Positions 35,630 through 45,404 of a stretch of DNA of 64,000 nucleotides are shown here, piece by piece (position 1 is the stretch's first letter; each line of letters opens with the position of its first letter). The notes beneath the pieces were generated by a model that saw nothing but the letters and a program-made list of their open reading frames with translations, made no database searches and was not told the DNA's origin. This DNA is from UBA7236 sp964638865 (GTDB lineage: Bacteria; Bacteroidota; Bacteroidia; Chitinophagales; BACL12): NCBI GenBank assembly GCA_964638865.1, contig CAZXBG010000002.1:1-64000 (forward strand). Reading direction: 5' to 3'. The position numbers and the translations under genes are program-made.

Positions 35630-37465
35630 TTATTTTGAAATAATAAATTGATCGTTTATAATATTGTTTTGTGTTTCGAATTGAATGATATACATTCCGG
35701 ATGTTAAATTGCTGACATCAATTGTTTGAATATCCGAACTCGGGTTGTCAATAATTAATACTATTTTTCCTGATAGATCGAGAATGATAATATTTTTAAT
35801 TGTAAAATCACCAATAGTGATATTTAATACTTCTGTTGCCGGATTTGGAAATATTGAAATATTTTCCTCCATAACAGATGTTTCTTCCCTGCAAATTAAA
35901 GTTGTAAAATTTTGCAACGCAGAAAAATCAGAAACCACATCAACTCCAACGGTATCACAAATTGTTCTGATTTGCCATTCATAATTTTTATTGCACTGTA
36001 AGTTTTTCAGGTTTAATTTATAGTTAATACCGGGAACAAATTTTTTCTTCCAAACAGCTGCAGTTGTTTTTTTATACCATACTTCATATTGAAATGCATC
36101 AGGATTAATGGTCCAGTTAAGTCTTGCGTTTGTTGTGCTGATATTATTTGTATATAATCCTATAGGTGTTTCACAAATTGTAGGAAATACCTGTGTATAG
36201 TGTATGGTAGTTGCATACATTTGAGCCACAGCATAAATCGAATTATCTGATGCAAGACAAATTGCTGAACCAATATTTGTGTAATAATCGTGTAAGGCTG
36301 TCCATTCTGCGATTCCATCAGGAGTGTATTTAATGGTAACCATTTGTGTTAAACTTGTCCAGAAATATCCTGGCCATGGACCTCCCTGCCCTGTTACATA
36401 AATATTATCATCATCATCCTTTACCATCATCATTGGTATTTCATCATTGCCGGTATGTTCATCATATATCTGCGACCACTGAAGAACTCCTGAACTATTG
36501 ATTTTAAATGTTATCCAATCGAAATAAAGATCACCATAACCAATAATATATGCTCCGCCGGAATTATCACTTTCAATTTGACGGCCAAATTCTTCATTGC
36601 CGAAACCATAATTTTGCGACCATATTAATGATCCTGTTGAATTGTATTTCTTAACTGTAATATCAGTAGAAATAAAAGGAATTTCTCCAAATGAGCCATG
36701 TGATAACACAAAAATATTTCCAAACGGATCCAGATCTATGTCTTTTATTCCATATTCTATACCGCTGATGCTCCATAATATATTTCCATCGGGTGAAATT
36801 TTTGCCATGGTTGAACCATAAGATGCTATTACGATATTGCCTGCTGCATCATATTCCATATTATGCAAAGTACCGCCAATAGGATTTCCCAGGTCATCAG
36901 CAATAATTGACCAAATTTCATTGCCATTCGTATCATATTTTTTCACCATCATATTGCCAACTTCCGCATGATAAATCATCCACGCATTTACCTCTCCTCC
37001 AACATAAATATTTCCGGAAGCATCGGTTAAAACTTTGCGACCTCTGTATGCAGAGCCTGTATTGAAAATTTTTCGCCAGATTAATACACCGTCTTCGCCA
37101 TTAAATTTCATCGTAACTACCTGAACCGGAAACCAATCCGTTCCAAATCCGGTATTTGTATAACCTGTTACAATAGCATCACCATTAATATCTATTGCAA
37201 CGCAACTTGCAACTTCCCATTGAGAAGGGGTGGTATTGTCATAGGTTACTGCCCATAAAATAGTCCCATCGGCACTTCTTTTTGTCAGGTAAATATCGCC
37301 ATTGAAAATGTCGCTGAGTGTAAAAGCGTTGTCGGCAGCATCAACAACCACCATTATACCATCCTTGCCGTAGTAATCATCCTGTGAAACCCAGTCCTCA
37401 GTAACCTGAGCGCGAAGGGATAGTGTTGTAAGGGATAAGGCCGTAATAAAGAGTATTTTTTTCAT
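35630..37465 (-). CDS. T9SS type A cargo with beta-propeller and fibronectin type III domain (paralogue 2)
   Basis: 611 aa from 'MKKILFITALSLTTLSLRAQ', chosen because it begins a proper signal peptide; nine upstream codons in frame are discarded. The same domain plan as its downstream neighbour: propeller repeats ('TKRSADGTILWAVTYDNT', 'KYNSTGSLIWSQNYG'), one FN3 domain with an almost identical core ('FQYEVWYKKTTAAVWKKKF'), and a type A sorting domain ('SIFPNPATEVLNITI ... DQFIISK'). The two arose by tandem duplication and appear to be co-transcribed. Ligand unknown. Confidence 0.85.
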   Translation of the reverse strand: MKKILFITALSLTTLSLRAQVTEDWVSQDDYYGKDGIMVVVDAADNAFTLSDIFNGDIYLTKRSADGTILWAVTYDNTTPSQWEVASCVAIDINGDAIVTGYTNTGFGTDWFPVQVVTMKFNGEDGVLIWRKIFNTGSAYRGRKVLTDASGNIYVGGEVNAWMIYHAEVGNMMVKKYDTNGNEIWSIIADDLGNPIGGTLHNMEYDAAGNIVIASYGSTMAKISPDGNILWSISGIEYGIKDIDLDPFGNIFVLSHGSFGEIPFISTDITVKKYNSTGSLIWSQNYGFGNEEFGRQIESDNSGGAYIIGYGDLYFDWITFKINSSGVLQWSQIYDEHTGNDEIPMMMVKDDDDNIYVTGQGGPWPGYFWTSLTQMVTIKYTPDGIAEWTALHDYYTNIGSAICLASDNSIYAVAQMYATTIHYTQVFPTICETPIGLYTNNISTTNARLNWTINPDAFQYEVWYKKTTAAVWKKKFVPGINYKLNLKNLQCNKNYEWQIRTICDTVGVDVVSDFSALQNFTTLICREETSVMEENISIFPNPATEVLNITIGDFTIKNIIILDLSGKIVLIIDNPSSDIQTIDVSNLTSGMYIIQFETQNNIINDQFIISK

Positions 37466-37716
37466 AAAAATTGAAATTATATGTATATACAAAGAAATTG
37501 ATTAAAAAGGAAAAAACAGATGACTTTCGTTCTGTAAACAGGAAACTATAGTCACCAATTGAACAATGTTCATTAGAAAAATTTTCAGCAAATAGGGTTA
37601 AGGCTGTACGTAAAAAAGAGACAGGATATTATGATTTGCAGATGATCAATTGATACATATATCAATTTAAGAATATCCCAACACGATATGTAAATGGGTC
37701 ATAAAAAAGTAGACAT

Positions 37717-38052
37717 TTATGCAATTCGAAGCCCGTTTTCAATTGTTTTATCAGGGTGAAGTAAAATAACAGATCCGTCAAGCTGCATCACTCCCAATAC
37801 AAGGCATTCACTGAAGAAATTGGCAATTTGTTTGACAGGAAAATTTACAACCGCTACAATTTGTTTACCGATCAATACTTCCTTATCATAGTGAACGGTG
37901 ATTTGTGCACTGGACCTTTTTATTCCAAGATCGCCGAAATCAATGGTGAGCTGAAAAGCTGGTTTTTTAGCTCCGGGAAATTCCTGAACCTCCAAAATAG
38001 TACCCGTTCTGATCTCCAATTTTTCAAAATCGTTATACGTAATTTTTTCCAT
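37717..38052 (-). CDS. csaA: CsaA-like tRNA-binding-domain protein
   Basis: 111 aa from 'MEKITYNDFEKLEIRTGTI'; twelve upstream codons in frame are not family-like and overlap the preceding gene. The single EMAP/OB-fold tRNA-binding domain shows 'KLEIRTGTILEVQEFPGAKKPAFQLTID'-type sequence, 'RSSAQITVHY', 'GKQIVAVVNFPVKQIANFFSECLVLG' and a C-terminal 'HPDKTIENGLRIA'. CsaA has chaperone-like activity and binds tRNA. The start is one base after the stop of the upstream propeller gene at 38054. Confidence 0.9.
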   Translation of the reverse strand: MEKITYNDFEKLEIRTGTILEVQEFPGAKKPAFQLTIDFGDLGIKRSSAQITVHYDKEVLIGKQIVAVVNFPVKQIANFFSECLVLGVMQLDGSVILLHPDKTIENGLRIA

Positions 38053-38053
38053 A

Positions 38054-39280
38054 TTAAATTTTAATAAAGGGTTTAACAATACTTTCATTTTCGTATTGAA
38101 ATTTTACGAAATAGACGCCCTTCAACAAAGCACTTATATTCAAATTGTAATCAACTTCTCCGAAATAGCTATCGTACGGAATTGATCTTATGATCTCTCT
38201 GCCAAAGGAATCATATATTGTAATTTGTGTAGCTTGTTGTAAACCGGTTTTTAATTTTATGGCAATAAAGTTTTGCGCAGGGTTTGGAAATAAAAAAATA
38301 GAATTATCATATTCCGGAACATTAAATCCATTCACGTTTAAAACGGCCATACCTCCAAAAGTTCCCGCCCATACATTTCCTGCCTCATCTATAAATAAAC
38401 CATCTGCTGTACTATGAGGTAAATTTGAATTTGAAGTGTAAAACTGTTCCCAATCTCCGCTCGGATTTGTTTTTGTAATACCATCATGGGTGGCAAACCA
38501 GATATTTCCATCAGGGTCAATTGCCATACGGTTCACGCTGTTGTGTGTTAACTCGGAAGTAACTGTATTGTAAACAAACAACCATACATCAGAAACTGGG
38601 TCATACTTTTCCACTCCAAGAAAATCGGCAATATATAAAATACCCTCCTCATCGCTTATAATGGTGCGTATTAAATTTGAATTAAGTCCCGAATTATCAT
38701 AATTGTAATTCGTAAAAATGCCATCCGTTAATTTTGTAACACCTGAAAATCTGCTCCCTATCCACAGGGTATTATTTTTATCATTTAATAAACAGGTAAT
38801 ATCATTAGCACCGAGTTCTGAATTGGTGGAATCAAATATTTGCCAGCTATCATTCTGCACTTTTGTTAAACCCTTATTAGTTGCGATCCACAATATTGCA
38901 TTAATACTGTCATAGGCAATATCATTTACCTGATTTCCCGGCAATGGAGAATTTGATGTGTCGAGCCAACTCCAAATATTGTTTTCAAAAATGTATAATC
39001 CACCATAATAAGCTCCGGCATAAATTTTATTATTAAAAGTTCTTATAATCCTAAAATCGTTGCTCCCAACTTGAAGATTGTTTTTGTTGTAGGAGGTAAT
39101 TACTCCTGTTGTCTGATCAAATACTTTTATACCGGCGTTTTGAGTAGCAACCCAAATTTTATCATCTTTTGAAGTAATACTTATTACTGTATCTGTGATG
39201 CCGGTTAGAAACCAACTATTATTTTGTCCGCTTGCGAACCTAAAGAGGAGAACTAAAATGCAGAAAAAAGATGTTTTCAT
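38054..39280 (-). CDS. T9SS type A cargo with two-component-regulator-type propeller
   Basis: 408 aa with signal peptide (to 'FRFASGQ'). Residues ~20-320 hold repeated motifs such as 'WVATQNAGIKVFDQ', 'LWIATNKGLTKVQN', 'LWIGSRFSGVTKLTDG', 'IWFATHDGITK' and 'VWAGTFGGMAVLN', the Reg_prop blades known from hybrid two-component sensors; here they are not fused to a kinase. The last ~80 residues ('SIFLFPNPAQNFIAIKL ... KPFIKI') are a type A sorting domain. Followed by csaA with a one-base spacer. Confidence 0.85.
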   Translation of the reverse strand: MKTSFFCILVLLFRFASGQNNSWFLTGITDTVISITSKDDKIWVATQNAGIKVFDQTTGVITSYNKNNLQVGSNDFRIIRTFNNKIYAGAYYGGLYIFENNIWSWLDTSNSPLPGNQVNDIAYDSINAILWIATNKGLTKVQNDSWQIFDSTNSELGANDITCLLNDKNNTLWIGSRFSGVTKLTDGIFTNYNYDNSGLNSNLIRTIISDEEGILYIADFLGVEKYDPVSDVWLFVYNTVTSELTHNSVNRMAIDPDGNIWFATHDGITKTNPSGDWEQFYTSNSNLPHSTADGLFIDEAGNVWAGTFGGMAVLNVNGFNVPEYDNSIFLFPNPAQNFIAIKLKTGLQQATQITIYDSFGREIIRSIPYDSYFGEVDYNLNISALLKGVYFVKFQYENESIVKPFIKI

Positions 39281-39481
39281 GAGTAAACTAAAACTAATTT
39301 AAAATTACATATTTTTATTGAACAGATTTACTTTTTTAGACAATTCAAAGTGCTGAATTACACGCATTTAGCTTAAACGAATCTTTTTAACTTAATCTTG
39401 TGCACAATCTGTTTAAAAATACCTGCCTTTTTTTGCATCTTCATTTGGGCTTCTTTCGAATTTAGCCGACCTTTAAAAAAA

Positions 39482-42400
39482 ATGAAATTCTCCCACCTTC
39501 ACAACCATACTATGTTTTCGCTGCTCGATGGAGCAAGCGATATTAGTCGATTATATAAAAAGGCGGTTGCCGACGAAATGCCCGCACTGGCTATTACCGA
39601 CCACGGTAATATGTTTGGCGCCTTTCAGTTTGTAGCGGAAGCGTATAAACACAAAAATGCTGACGGAACTCCGAAGATAAAACCTGTAGTGGGCTGCGAA
39701 TTTTATATCGTCAGCGATATGTACAGGAAAAATTTTACCCGGGAAGAGAAGGATGTTCGCTACCACCAGGTATTACTCGCCAAAAATGAGGTTGGATATA
39801 AAAATTTGGTCAAAATGTGTTCCTTAGGCTACACGCAGGGAATGTATGGAAAGTATCCACGCATCGACAGATCTGTGGTCGAAAAATATCATGAAGGGTT
39901 AATTGCCACTACATGTTGCCTCGCCGCAGAAGTGCCGCGTGCAATCATGAAAAAAAGTAAGGAAGAAGCAGAAGAAACTTTTAAGTGGTGGCATAAATTA
40001 TTCGGGGATGATTATTATATAGAATTGCAACGGCACGATATACCGGATCAGATTTATGTGAATGATGTTTTAATGCAGTATGCAAAAAAATATAATGTGA
40101 AAGTGATCGCAACAAACGATGCACATTATGTTGACCAGGGTGATGCAAATGCACATGATATTTTATTGTGTATCAACACCGGCGAAAAACAGGCAACTCC
40201 AAAAATGAAAGATTTTGGAGATGATGATATGCAGAGCAAAGGAAAACGATTTGCTTTTTATAACGACCAATTTTATTTTAAAACATCATCAGAAATGATA
40301 AAACTTTTTGATGATGTTCCGGAGGCAATTGAAAACACCAATGAAATAGTGGATAAAATTCAATTACTCGATCTTAAACGCGATATTTTGTTACCCGCAT
40401 TTCCTGTACCAACCGAATTTAAAATTCATGAGGATGATGTATTAAACCAATGGGAATATTTAAAATCCATCACTTTCGACGGAGCAAAAAAACGTTATGG
40501 AGAAATTGAAGCTCTAACCGAAGAACGTATTAACTTCGAATTATTTACCATTAAAACAATGGGTTTTGCCGGGTATTTTCTCATTGTAATGGATTTTATT
40601 AAAGCAGGTCGCGACATGGGTGTGTTTGTTGGGCCCGGAAGAGGTTCGGCAGCGGGGTCAGTGGTTGCATATTGCATCGGGATAACCAATATTGACCCGA
40701 TGAAATATAATTTACTTTTCGAAAGGTTTTTAAATCCCGACAGAAAGTCGATGCCCGATATAGATACAGATTTTGATGATGATGGAAGACAAAAAGTAAT
40801 TGATTATGTTGTTCAGAAATACGGAAAAAATCAGGTTGCACAATTAATTACCTACGGCACCATGGCCGCGAAAACAAGTTTAAAAGATGTTGCGCGCGTT
40901 TTGGATATGGCTATTTCTGAAAGTAATGCATTAAGTAAATTTATTCCGGAGCGACCAGGCATTACTTTGAATAGATTTATTAATGCTCCTTTAAATGGTG
41001 ATAATTCTTTATTTGAAAAAGAAAATTTATCGCCGGATGAAATGGCAAATGCTAAAGCATTAAGAAAAATTTTCGAAGATGGCGATGATTTGAGAAGCAA
41101 AGTAATTAAAGAAGCTTTAGTATTGGAAGGTTCTGTTCGCAACACCGGAGTGCATGCTGCAGGATTAATAATTGCACCTTGCGACCTCACTGATCTGCTT
41201 CCTATTGCAGTTGCAAAAGATTCCGATCTCTACATCACACAATTTGAAGGTGAAGTAATTGAAAATGCCGGCGTAATTAAAATGGACTTTCTTGGTTTAA
41301 GAACTTTGTCTATTCTTAAAACCGCATTAAATTTAATTAAACAAAATCATGGTGTAGTAATAGATATTGATACAATTGTTTTAGAAGATAAACCTACTTT
41401 TGAACTCTATCAACGCGGTGAAACAAACGGCACCTTTCAGTTTGAGAGTCCGGGAATGCAAAAATATTTGAAAGAACTCAAACCCGATAAATTTGAAGAC
41501 CTAATTGCGATGAATGCATTATATCGCCCGGGTCCTATCGAATATATTCCAACCTATATTAAACGCAAACACGGCAGGGAAGAAATTCATTACGACCTTG
41601 TTGAAATGGAGGAGATATTAAAGGAAACTTATGGTGTTACGGTATACCAGGAACAGGTAATGTTACTTTCGCAACGCCTCGCTAATTTCACAAAAGGAGA
41701 TGCCGATACCTTGCGCAAGGCAATGGGTAAAAAACAAAAAGATGTACTCGACAAAATGAAATCGAAATTCATCGAAGGTTGTGAAAAAAATAATTTTGAT
41801 AAAAAGATTTGTGAAAAAATTTGGGGAGATTGGGAAGCATTTGCACAATATGCATTTAATAAATCGCACTCTACCTGTTATGCGCTCGTTGCTTATCAAA
41901 CAGCATATTTAAAAGCAAATTACGCAGCAGAATATATGAGTGCTGTGCTCACACATAATCAGGGCAACATTGAAAAAGTGAGTTTCTTTATGGATGAATG
42001 TCGCCGTATGGGAATTTCTGTTTTACCTCCTGATGTGAATGAAAGTAATGTAACTTTTGCGGTAAACAAAAATGGAGAAATTCGTTTTGGGTTAACTGCA
42101 ATAAAAGGGGTAGGAGAGGCAGCAGTAGTTGAATTAATAAGAGAACGCAATGCAAACGGTCCCTATAAAAGTTTATATGATCTTACCCGAAGAGTGAATT
42201 TACGCAGTGTAAATAAAAAAACATTAGAGTCGTTAGTACTTGCCGGTGCTTTTGATAGTTTTAACGTGTTTCGCGCACAGTATTTTGCAATTGGAAAAAA
42301 TGAAACGATTAATGTTTTAGAAAATGCAATTCGCTACGGAAATAATTTTACCGATAATATAAATAATGCACAAAATACCTTGTTTGGAGATACTATTGAC

Positions 42401-43090
42401 AGCGAAGTTGCAGAGCCTAAAATTCCGGAATGGCCGGAATGGAATACCGTTGAAAAATTAAAAAAAGAATTTGAGGTGATAGGCATTTATTTAAGTGGTC
42501 ACCCTCTCGACGATTACCGAATTGAAGTGGATGCATTTAAAACCTGCGCAATTAATGAAATAGAAAAATTTACGGATAAGGGGGAAGTTTCCATAGTAGG
42601 TTATATCGCATCAACAGATACCAAAATTGGAAAGTCTGGAGATAAATACACCATTTTTTCACTGGAAGATTTTAGTGGTCATTTAGAGCTCGGATTATTT
42701 AAAAGTAATTATATCAAGTTCAAGAATTATGTTGACCAGACGGGAAACGTATTATATGTAAAAGGAAATTACCAAACAGACAGGAACGACCCCGAACGAA
42801 AACGTTTTTGGGTGACTGATATTCAATTGCTGAGCGAAATACGTGAAAAAAAGGCGATGAAGATCACTTTATGTATATCTCTTTCCGATTTGAACGATAA
42901 CTTTATAAATGCAGTTGGTGAGCTTATCAAAACGCATCCCGGAAATGACAGGATCTCCTTAAAAATTGTAGAAGAAACGGAGAACTTTGATGTGTATTTA
43001 CGAACCCAAAATGGCTGTATCAAAGCCGAAAGACCAGTTTTGAACAGTTTGGGGAAATTTGGTGAGGTGACTTTAAAAGTGGCTGGTTAG
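39482..43090 (+). CDS. dnaE: DNA polymerase III subunit alpha
   Basis: 1202 aa replicative polymerase. The start at 39482 gives 'MKFSHLHNHTMFSLLDGASD', the proper opening of the PHP domain; 28 upstream codons in frame are not part of it. The palm holds 'SMPDIDTDFDDDGRQ' with catalytic Asp426 and Asp428, and 'IKMDFLGLRTLS' with Asp602. Then come the fingers, the helix-hairpin-helix part ('FGLTAIKGVGEAAV') and the OB fold ('EVSIVGYIASTDTKIGKSG'). The last ~130 residues are the C-terminal tail region. trxA follows after 111 bp. Confidence 0.97.
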   Translation: MKFSHLHNHTMFSLLDGASDISRLYKKAVADEMPALAITDHGNMFGAFQFVAEAYKHKNADGTPKIKPVVGCEFYIVSDMYRKNFTREEKDVRYHQVLLAKNEVGYKNLVKMCSLGYTQGMYGKYPRIDRSVVEKYHEGLIATTCCLAAEVPRAIMKKSKEEAEETFKWWHKLFGDDYYIELQRHDIPDQIYVNDVLMQYAKKYNVKVIATNDAHYVDQGDANAHDILLCINTGEKQATPKMKDFGDDDMQSKGKRFAFYNDQFYFKTSSEMIKLFDDVPEAIENTNEIVDKIQLLDLKRDILLPAFPVPTEFKIHEDDVLNQWEYLKSITFDGAKKRYGEIEALTEERINFELFTIKTMGFAGYFLIVMDFIKAGRDMGVFVGPGRGSAAGSVVAYCIGITNIDPMKYNLLFERFLNPDRKSMPDIDTDFDDDGRQKVIDYVVQKYGKNQVAQLITYGTMAAKTSLKDVARVLDMAISESNALSKFIPERPGITLNRFINAPLNGDNSLFEKENLSPDEMANAKALRKIFEDGDDLRSKVIKEALVLEGSVRNTGVHAAGLIIAPCDLTDLLPIAVAKDSDLYITQFEGEVIENAGVIKMDFLGLRTLSILKTALNLIKQNHGVVIDIDTIVLEDKPTFELYQRGETNGTFQFESPGMQKYLKELKPDKFEDLIAMNALYRPGPIEYIPTYIKRKHGREEIHYDLVEMEEILKETYGVTVYQEQVMLLSQRLANFTKGDADTLRKAMGKKQKDVLDKMKSKFIEGCEKNNFDKKICEKIWGDWEAFAQYAFNKSHSTCYALVAYQTAYLKANYAAEYMSAVLTHNQGNIEKVSFFMDECRRMGISVLPPDVNESNVTFAVNKNGEIRFGLTAIKGVGEAAVVELIRERNANGPYKSLYDLTRRVNLRSVNKKTLESLVLAGAFDSFNVFRAQYFAIGKNETINVLENAIRYGNNFTDNINNAQNTLFGDTIDSEVAEPKIPEWPEWNTVEKLKKEFEVIGIYLSGHPLDDYRIEVDAFKTCAINEIEKFTDKGEVSIVGYIASTDTKIGKSGDKYTIFSLEDFSGHLELGLFKSNYIKFKNYVDQTGNVLYVKGNYQTDRNDPERKRFWVTDIQLLSEIREKKAMKITLCISLSDLNDNFINAVGELIKTHPGNDRISLKIVEETENFDVYLRTQNGCIKAERPVLNSLGKFGEVTLKVAG

Positions 43091-43201
43091 ATTTGCAGAT
43101 CGGATGGTGAGAAGGAAAGTGTGTTTTGGAGGAACTAATCCGGCACCTAATTGTTTAAAATAGAGTTCTTAATTAATAAACCAATAAAATCAAAAATTAC
43201 T

Positions 43202-43519
43202 ATGGCATTAGAATTTAACGATGCAAACTTCAAGCAAGATGTGCTTGACAGCGAAAAACTAACCGTGATCGACTTTTGGGCTGAATGGTGCGGCCCTTGC
43301 CGTGTTGTTGGACCAGTCATTGAAGAATTGTCGAAAGACTACCAAGGCAAAGTGAACATCGGCAAGGTGAACGTTGACTTTAACCCGGAGATATCTATGA
43401 TGTACGGCATCCGCAACATTCCAACTATTTTATTCATTAAAAATGGTCAGGTTATTGACAAACAGGTTGGTGCAGTAGCTAAAAGTGTGCTTGATGCCAA
43501 GGTAAAACAGCATATGTAA
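43202..43519 (+). CDS. trxA: Thioredoxin
   Basis: 105 aa from 'MALEFNDANF'; the 17 codons upstream in frame are not thioredoxin-like. The redox site WCGPC puts Cys30 and Cys33, with the buried Asp24 and the cis-Pro motif 'IRNIPTILF'. Length is that of classical cytoplasmic thioredoxin. It donates electrons to ribonucleotide reductase, peroxidases and methionine sulfoxide reductases. A strong terminator follows at once. Confidence 0.95.
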   Translation: MALEFNDANFKQDVLDSEKLTVIDFWAEWCGPCRVVGPVIEELSKDYQGKVNIGKVNVDFNPEISMMYGIRNIPTILFIKNGQVIDKQVGAVAKSVLDAKVKQHM

Positions 43520-43540
43520 TTTGTAAACATACTTATTAAG

Positions 43541-43571
43541 AGCCTTCCTGCGTTAGTCGGAAGGCTTTTTC
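43541..43571 (+). terminator. Rho-independent terminator after trxA
   Basis: AGCCTTCC / GGAAGGCT with loop tgcgttagtc, then T5. 21 bases after the trxA stop. Confidence 0.85.
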
Positions 43572-43669
43572 ATGCACCATGAATAGAAAATCAATTGAAC
43601 ATAAGAACCTTCTTAGGTGTTTTCTTAGATTTTCTTATTCAGGGTAATTTACTTTAATTTACACAAAAT

Positions 43670-44611
43670 ATGAGTTCTACCAGACAATTAATGTCCATTC
43701 AGGACCTCCGGAGTATAGAAAACCTGGAACTTCTTGCCAAACAGGTTGTGGAGGGGTTTATTTTGGGGCTTCATAAAAGCCCTTTTCATGGTTTTTCTGT
43801 AGAATTTGCCGAACATAGAATTTATAATCCCGGAGAGGCTACTCGTCATATCGACTGGAAAGTTTATGGGAGAACAGATAAGTTATTTACAAAAAAATAT
43901 GAGGAAGAAACTAACCTGCGTTGCCAGATTGTAATCGATGCGTCCTCAAGTATGTACTTCCCCGAAGCCGAAAAAAATGAACAGGGGTTGCATATCAACA
44001 AACTTATATTTTCTGCAATTTGTGCCAGCTCAATAATGCATTTATTAAAATTGCAAAGAGATGCAGCCGGGCTTACCATTTTTGCAGATGATATTTTATT
44101 GCATACTAAAGCTGCGAGTAATATCGTCCATCAAAAATTATTGCAATCACAATTGGAAAATTTTATCGGAAAATCTTCCAGGGATCTGAAAACGGAAGCT
44201 GCAAAATGTTTACACGTTATTGCAGAAAATGTACATCGCAGAAGTTTGGTAATTATTTTTAGTGATATGTTTGAAGGGAATGAAAATACGGAAGAACTTT
44301 TTTCTGCTTTGCAACATTTGAAACACAATAAACATGAAGTGATCCTGTTTCACGTAGTGGATAAAAAACATGAAATTGATTTTACTTACGACAATCGCCC
44401 GTATGTTTTTGTTGATATGGAAAGCGGTGAAAAGGTAAAAGTGAGAAGTAATGAAGTAAAGGCGCATTACACCGAACAAATGGTAAATTTTATGAAGAAT
44501 CTAAAATTACGCTGCGATCAGTATAAGATTGATTTTATTGAGGCAGATATGAATAAGGAGTTTAATCAGGTATTAATGCCATATCTGGTGAAGAGAATGA
44601 AGATGAAATAA
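43670..44611 (+). CDS. DUF58 domain-containing protein
   Basis: 313 aa. 'FHGFSVEFAEHRIYNPGEATRHIDWKVYGRTDKL' contains the DUF58 core, and 'IVIDASSSMYF' is a metal-ion-dependent adhesion-like site as in VWA proteins. DUF58 proteins usually accompany MoxR ATPases and are thought to help fold or activate enzymes; no MoxR gene is next to this one. The stop overlaps the next ATG by one base (taatg), so it is translationally coupled to the hydrolase. Confidence 0.88.
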   Translation: MSSTRQLMSIQDLRSIENLELLAKQVVEGFILGLHKSPFHGFSVEFAEHRIYNPGEATRHIDWKVYGRTDKLFTKKYEEETNLRCQIVIDASSSMYFPEAEKNEQGLHINKLIFSAICASSIMHLLKLQRDAAGLTIFADDILLHTKAASNIVHQKLLQSQLENFIGKSSRDLKTEAAKCLHVIAENVHRRSLVIIFSDMFEGNENTEELFSALQHLKHNKHEVILFHVVDKKHEIDFTYDNRPYVFVDMESGEKVKVRSNEVKAHYTEQMVNFMKNLKLRCDQYKIDFIEADMNKEFNQVLMPYLVKRMKMK

Positions 44612-45375
44612 TGGAACTCAATTATGTAAAATCAGGAGCCGGATATCCTGTAATTATTCTTCATGGATTATTCGGGATGCTAGACAACTGGAAATCTATA
44701 ACAAGATCTTTAGAAGAAAAATTTACAGTTTACCTGATCGACCAGCGCAATCATGGAAAATCTCCACACCTGCCCGAACATTCCTATCAATTAATGGCAG
44801 ATGATCTTAATCACTTTTTTATTCAGCAACAAATAGCCTCTGCGCATATTATCGGACATTCCATGGGTGGAAAAACAGCCATGCAATTTGCGCTTCAACA
44901 TCCTCAAAAAGTAGATAAACTTGTAGTGGTTGATATGGGAATTAAACGCTACAATGGAGGACATGATTCGATTTTTGACGCTTTGCGGGCACTTGACCTT
45001 ACATCAATTCATTCCAGAAAAGATGCAGAGAAGGAAATGGCTGAAAAGGTTGTGGATATTACAGTGCAGCAATTTTTATTAAAAAATCTTACCAGAGAAA
45101 CAAACGGAAATTACAGTTGGAAATTTAATTTGGAAGCTTTATCCGCCAATTACGATAACGAAATTCTTGCGCCAATAAAAATTAGTGAAAAATATTCCGG
45201 AGAAGTATTGTTTGTAAGAGGAGGGAAGTCTAATTATATTTTAAATAAGGATTGGGATACCATTCAACATGTTTTTCCAAATGCTGTTTTAAATACTGTT
45301 AAAGATTCTGGCCATTGGGTGCATGCAGAAAAACCTGAAGAATTGTTAAAAATTTTATTTGCATTTTTTTCATAG
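44611..45375 (+). CDS. Alpha/beta hydrolase (YbfF-like esterase)
   Basis: 254 aa without signal peptide. 'VIILHGLFGMLDNW' gives the oxyanion region, 'IIGHSMGGKTAM' the nucleophile elbow with Ser84, and 'KDSGHWVHAEKPEELL' the catalytic His. The pattern matches the YbfF/thioester-esterase group of Bacteroidota and Proteobacteria. Substrate unknown. Coupled to the upstream DUF58 gene by a one-base overlap. Confidence 0.85.
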   Translation: MELNYVKSGAGYPVIILHGLFGMLDNWKSITRSLEEKFTVYLIDQRNHGKSPHLPEHSYQLMADDLNHFFIQQQIASAHIIGHSMGGKTAMQFALQHPQKVDKLVVVDMGIKRYNGGHDSIFDALRALDLTSIHSRKDAEKEMAEKVVDITVQQFLLKNLTRETNGNYSWKFNLEALSANYDNEILAPIKISEKYSGEVLFVRGGKSNYILNKDWDTIQHVFPNAVLNTVKDSGHWVHAEKPEELLKILFAFFS

Positions 45376-45383
45376 TACTTGAT

Positions 45384-45391
45384 TATTTTTG
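45384..45391 (+). promoter_or_regulatory. Candidate -7 box of the T9SS gene at 45405
   Basis: TATTTTTG, 13 bases upstream of the ATG. Confidence 0.4.
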
Positions 45392-45404
45392 TAAAAAAAA
45401 CAAT

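Noticed and set aside
37466..37492. Upstream start of the second propeller-FN3 gene
   Set aside because: The next Met begins a normal signal peptide; the upstream codons would mask it.
39398..39481. N-terminal extension of dnaE
   Set aside because: Twenty-eight codons rich in Cys and Phe precede the conserved PHP start; not part of the family.
43151..43201. N-terminal extension of trxA
   Set aside because: Seventeen codons before the normal thioredoxin start, with no signal peptide and no conservation expected.
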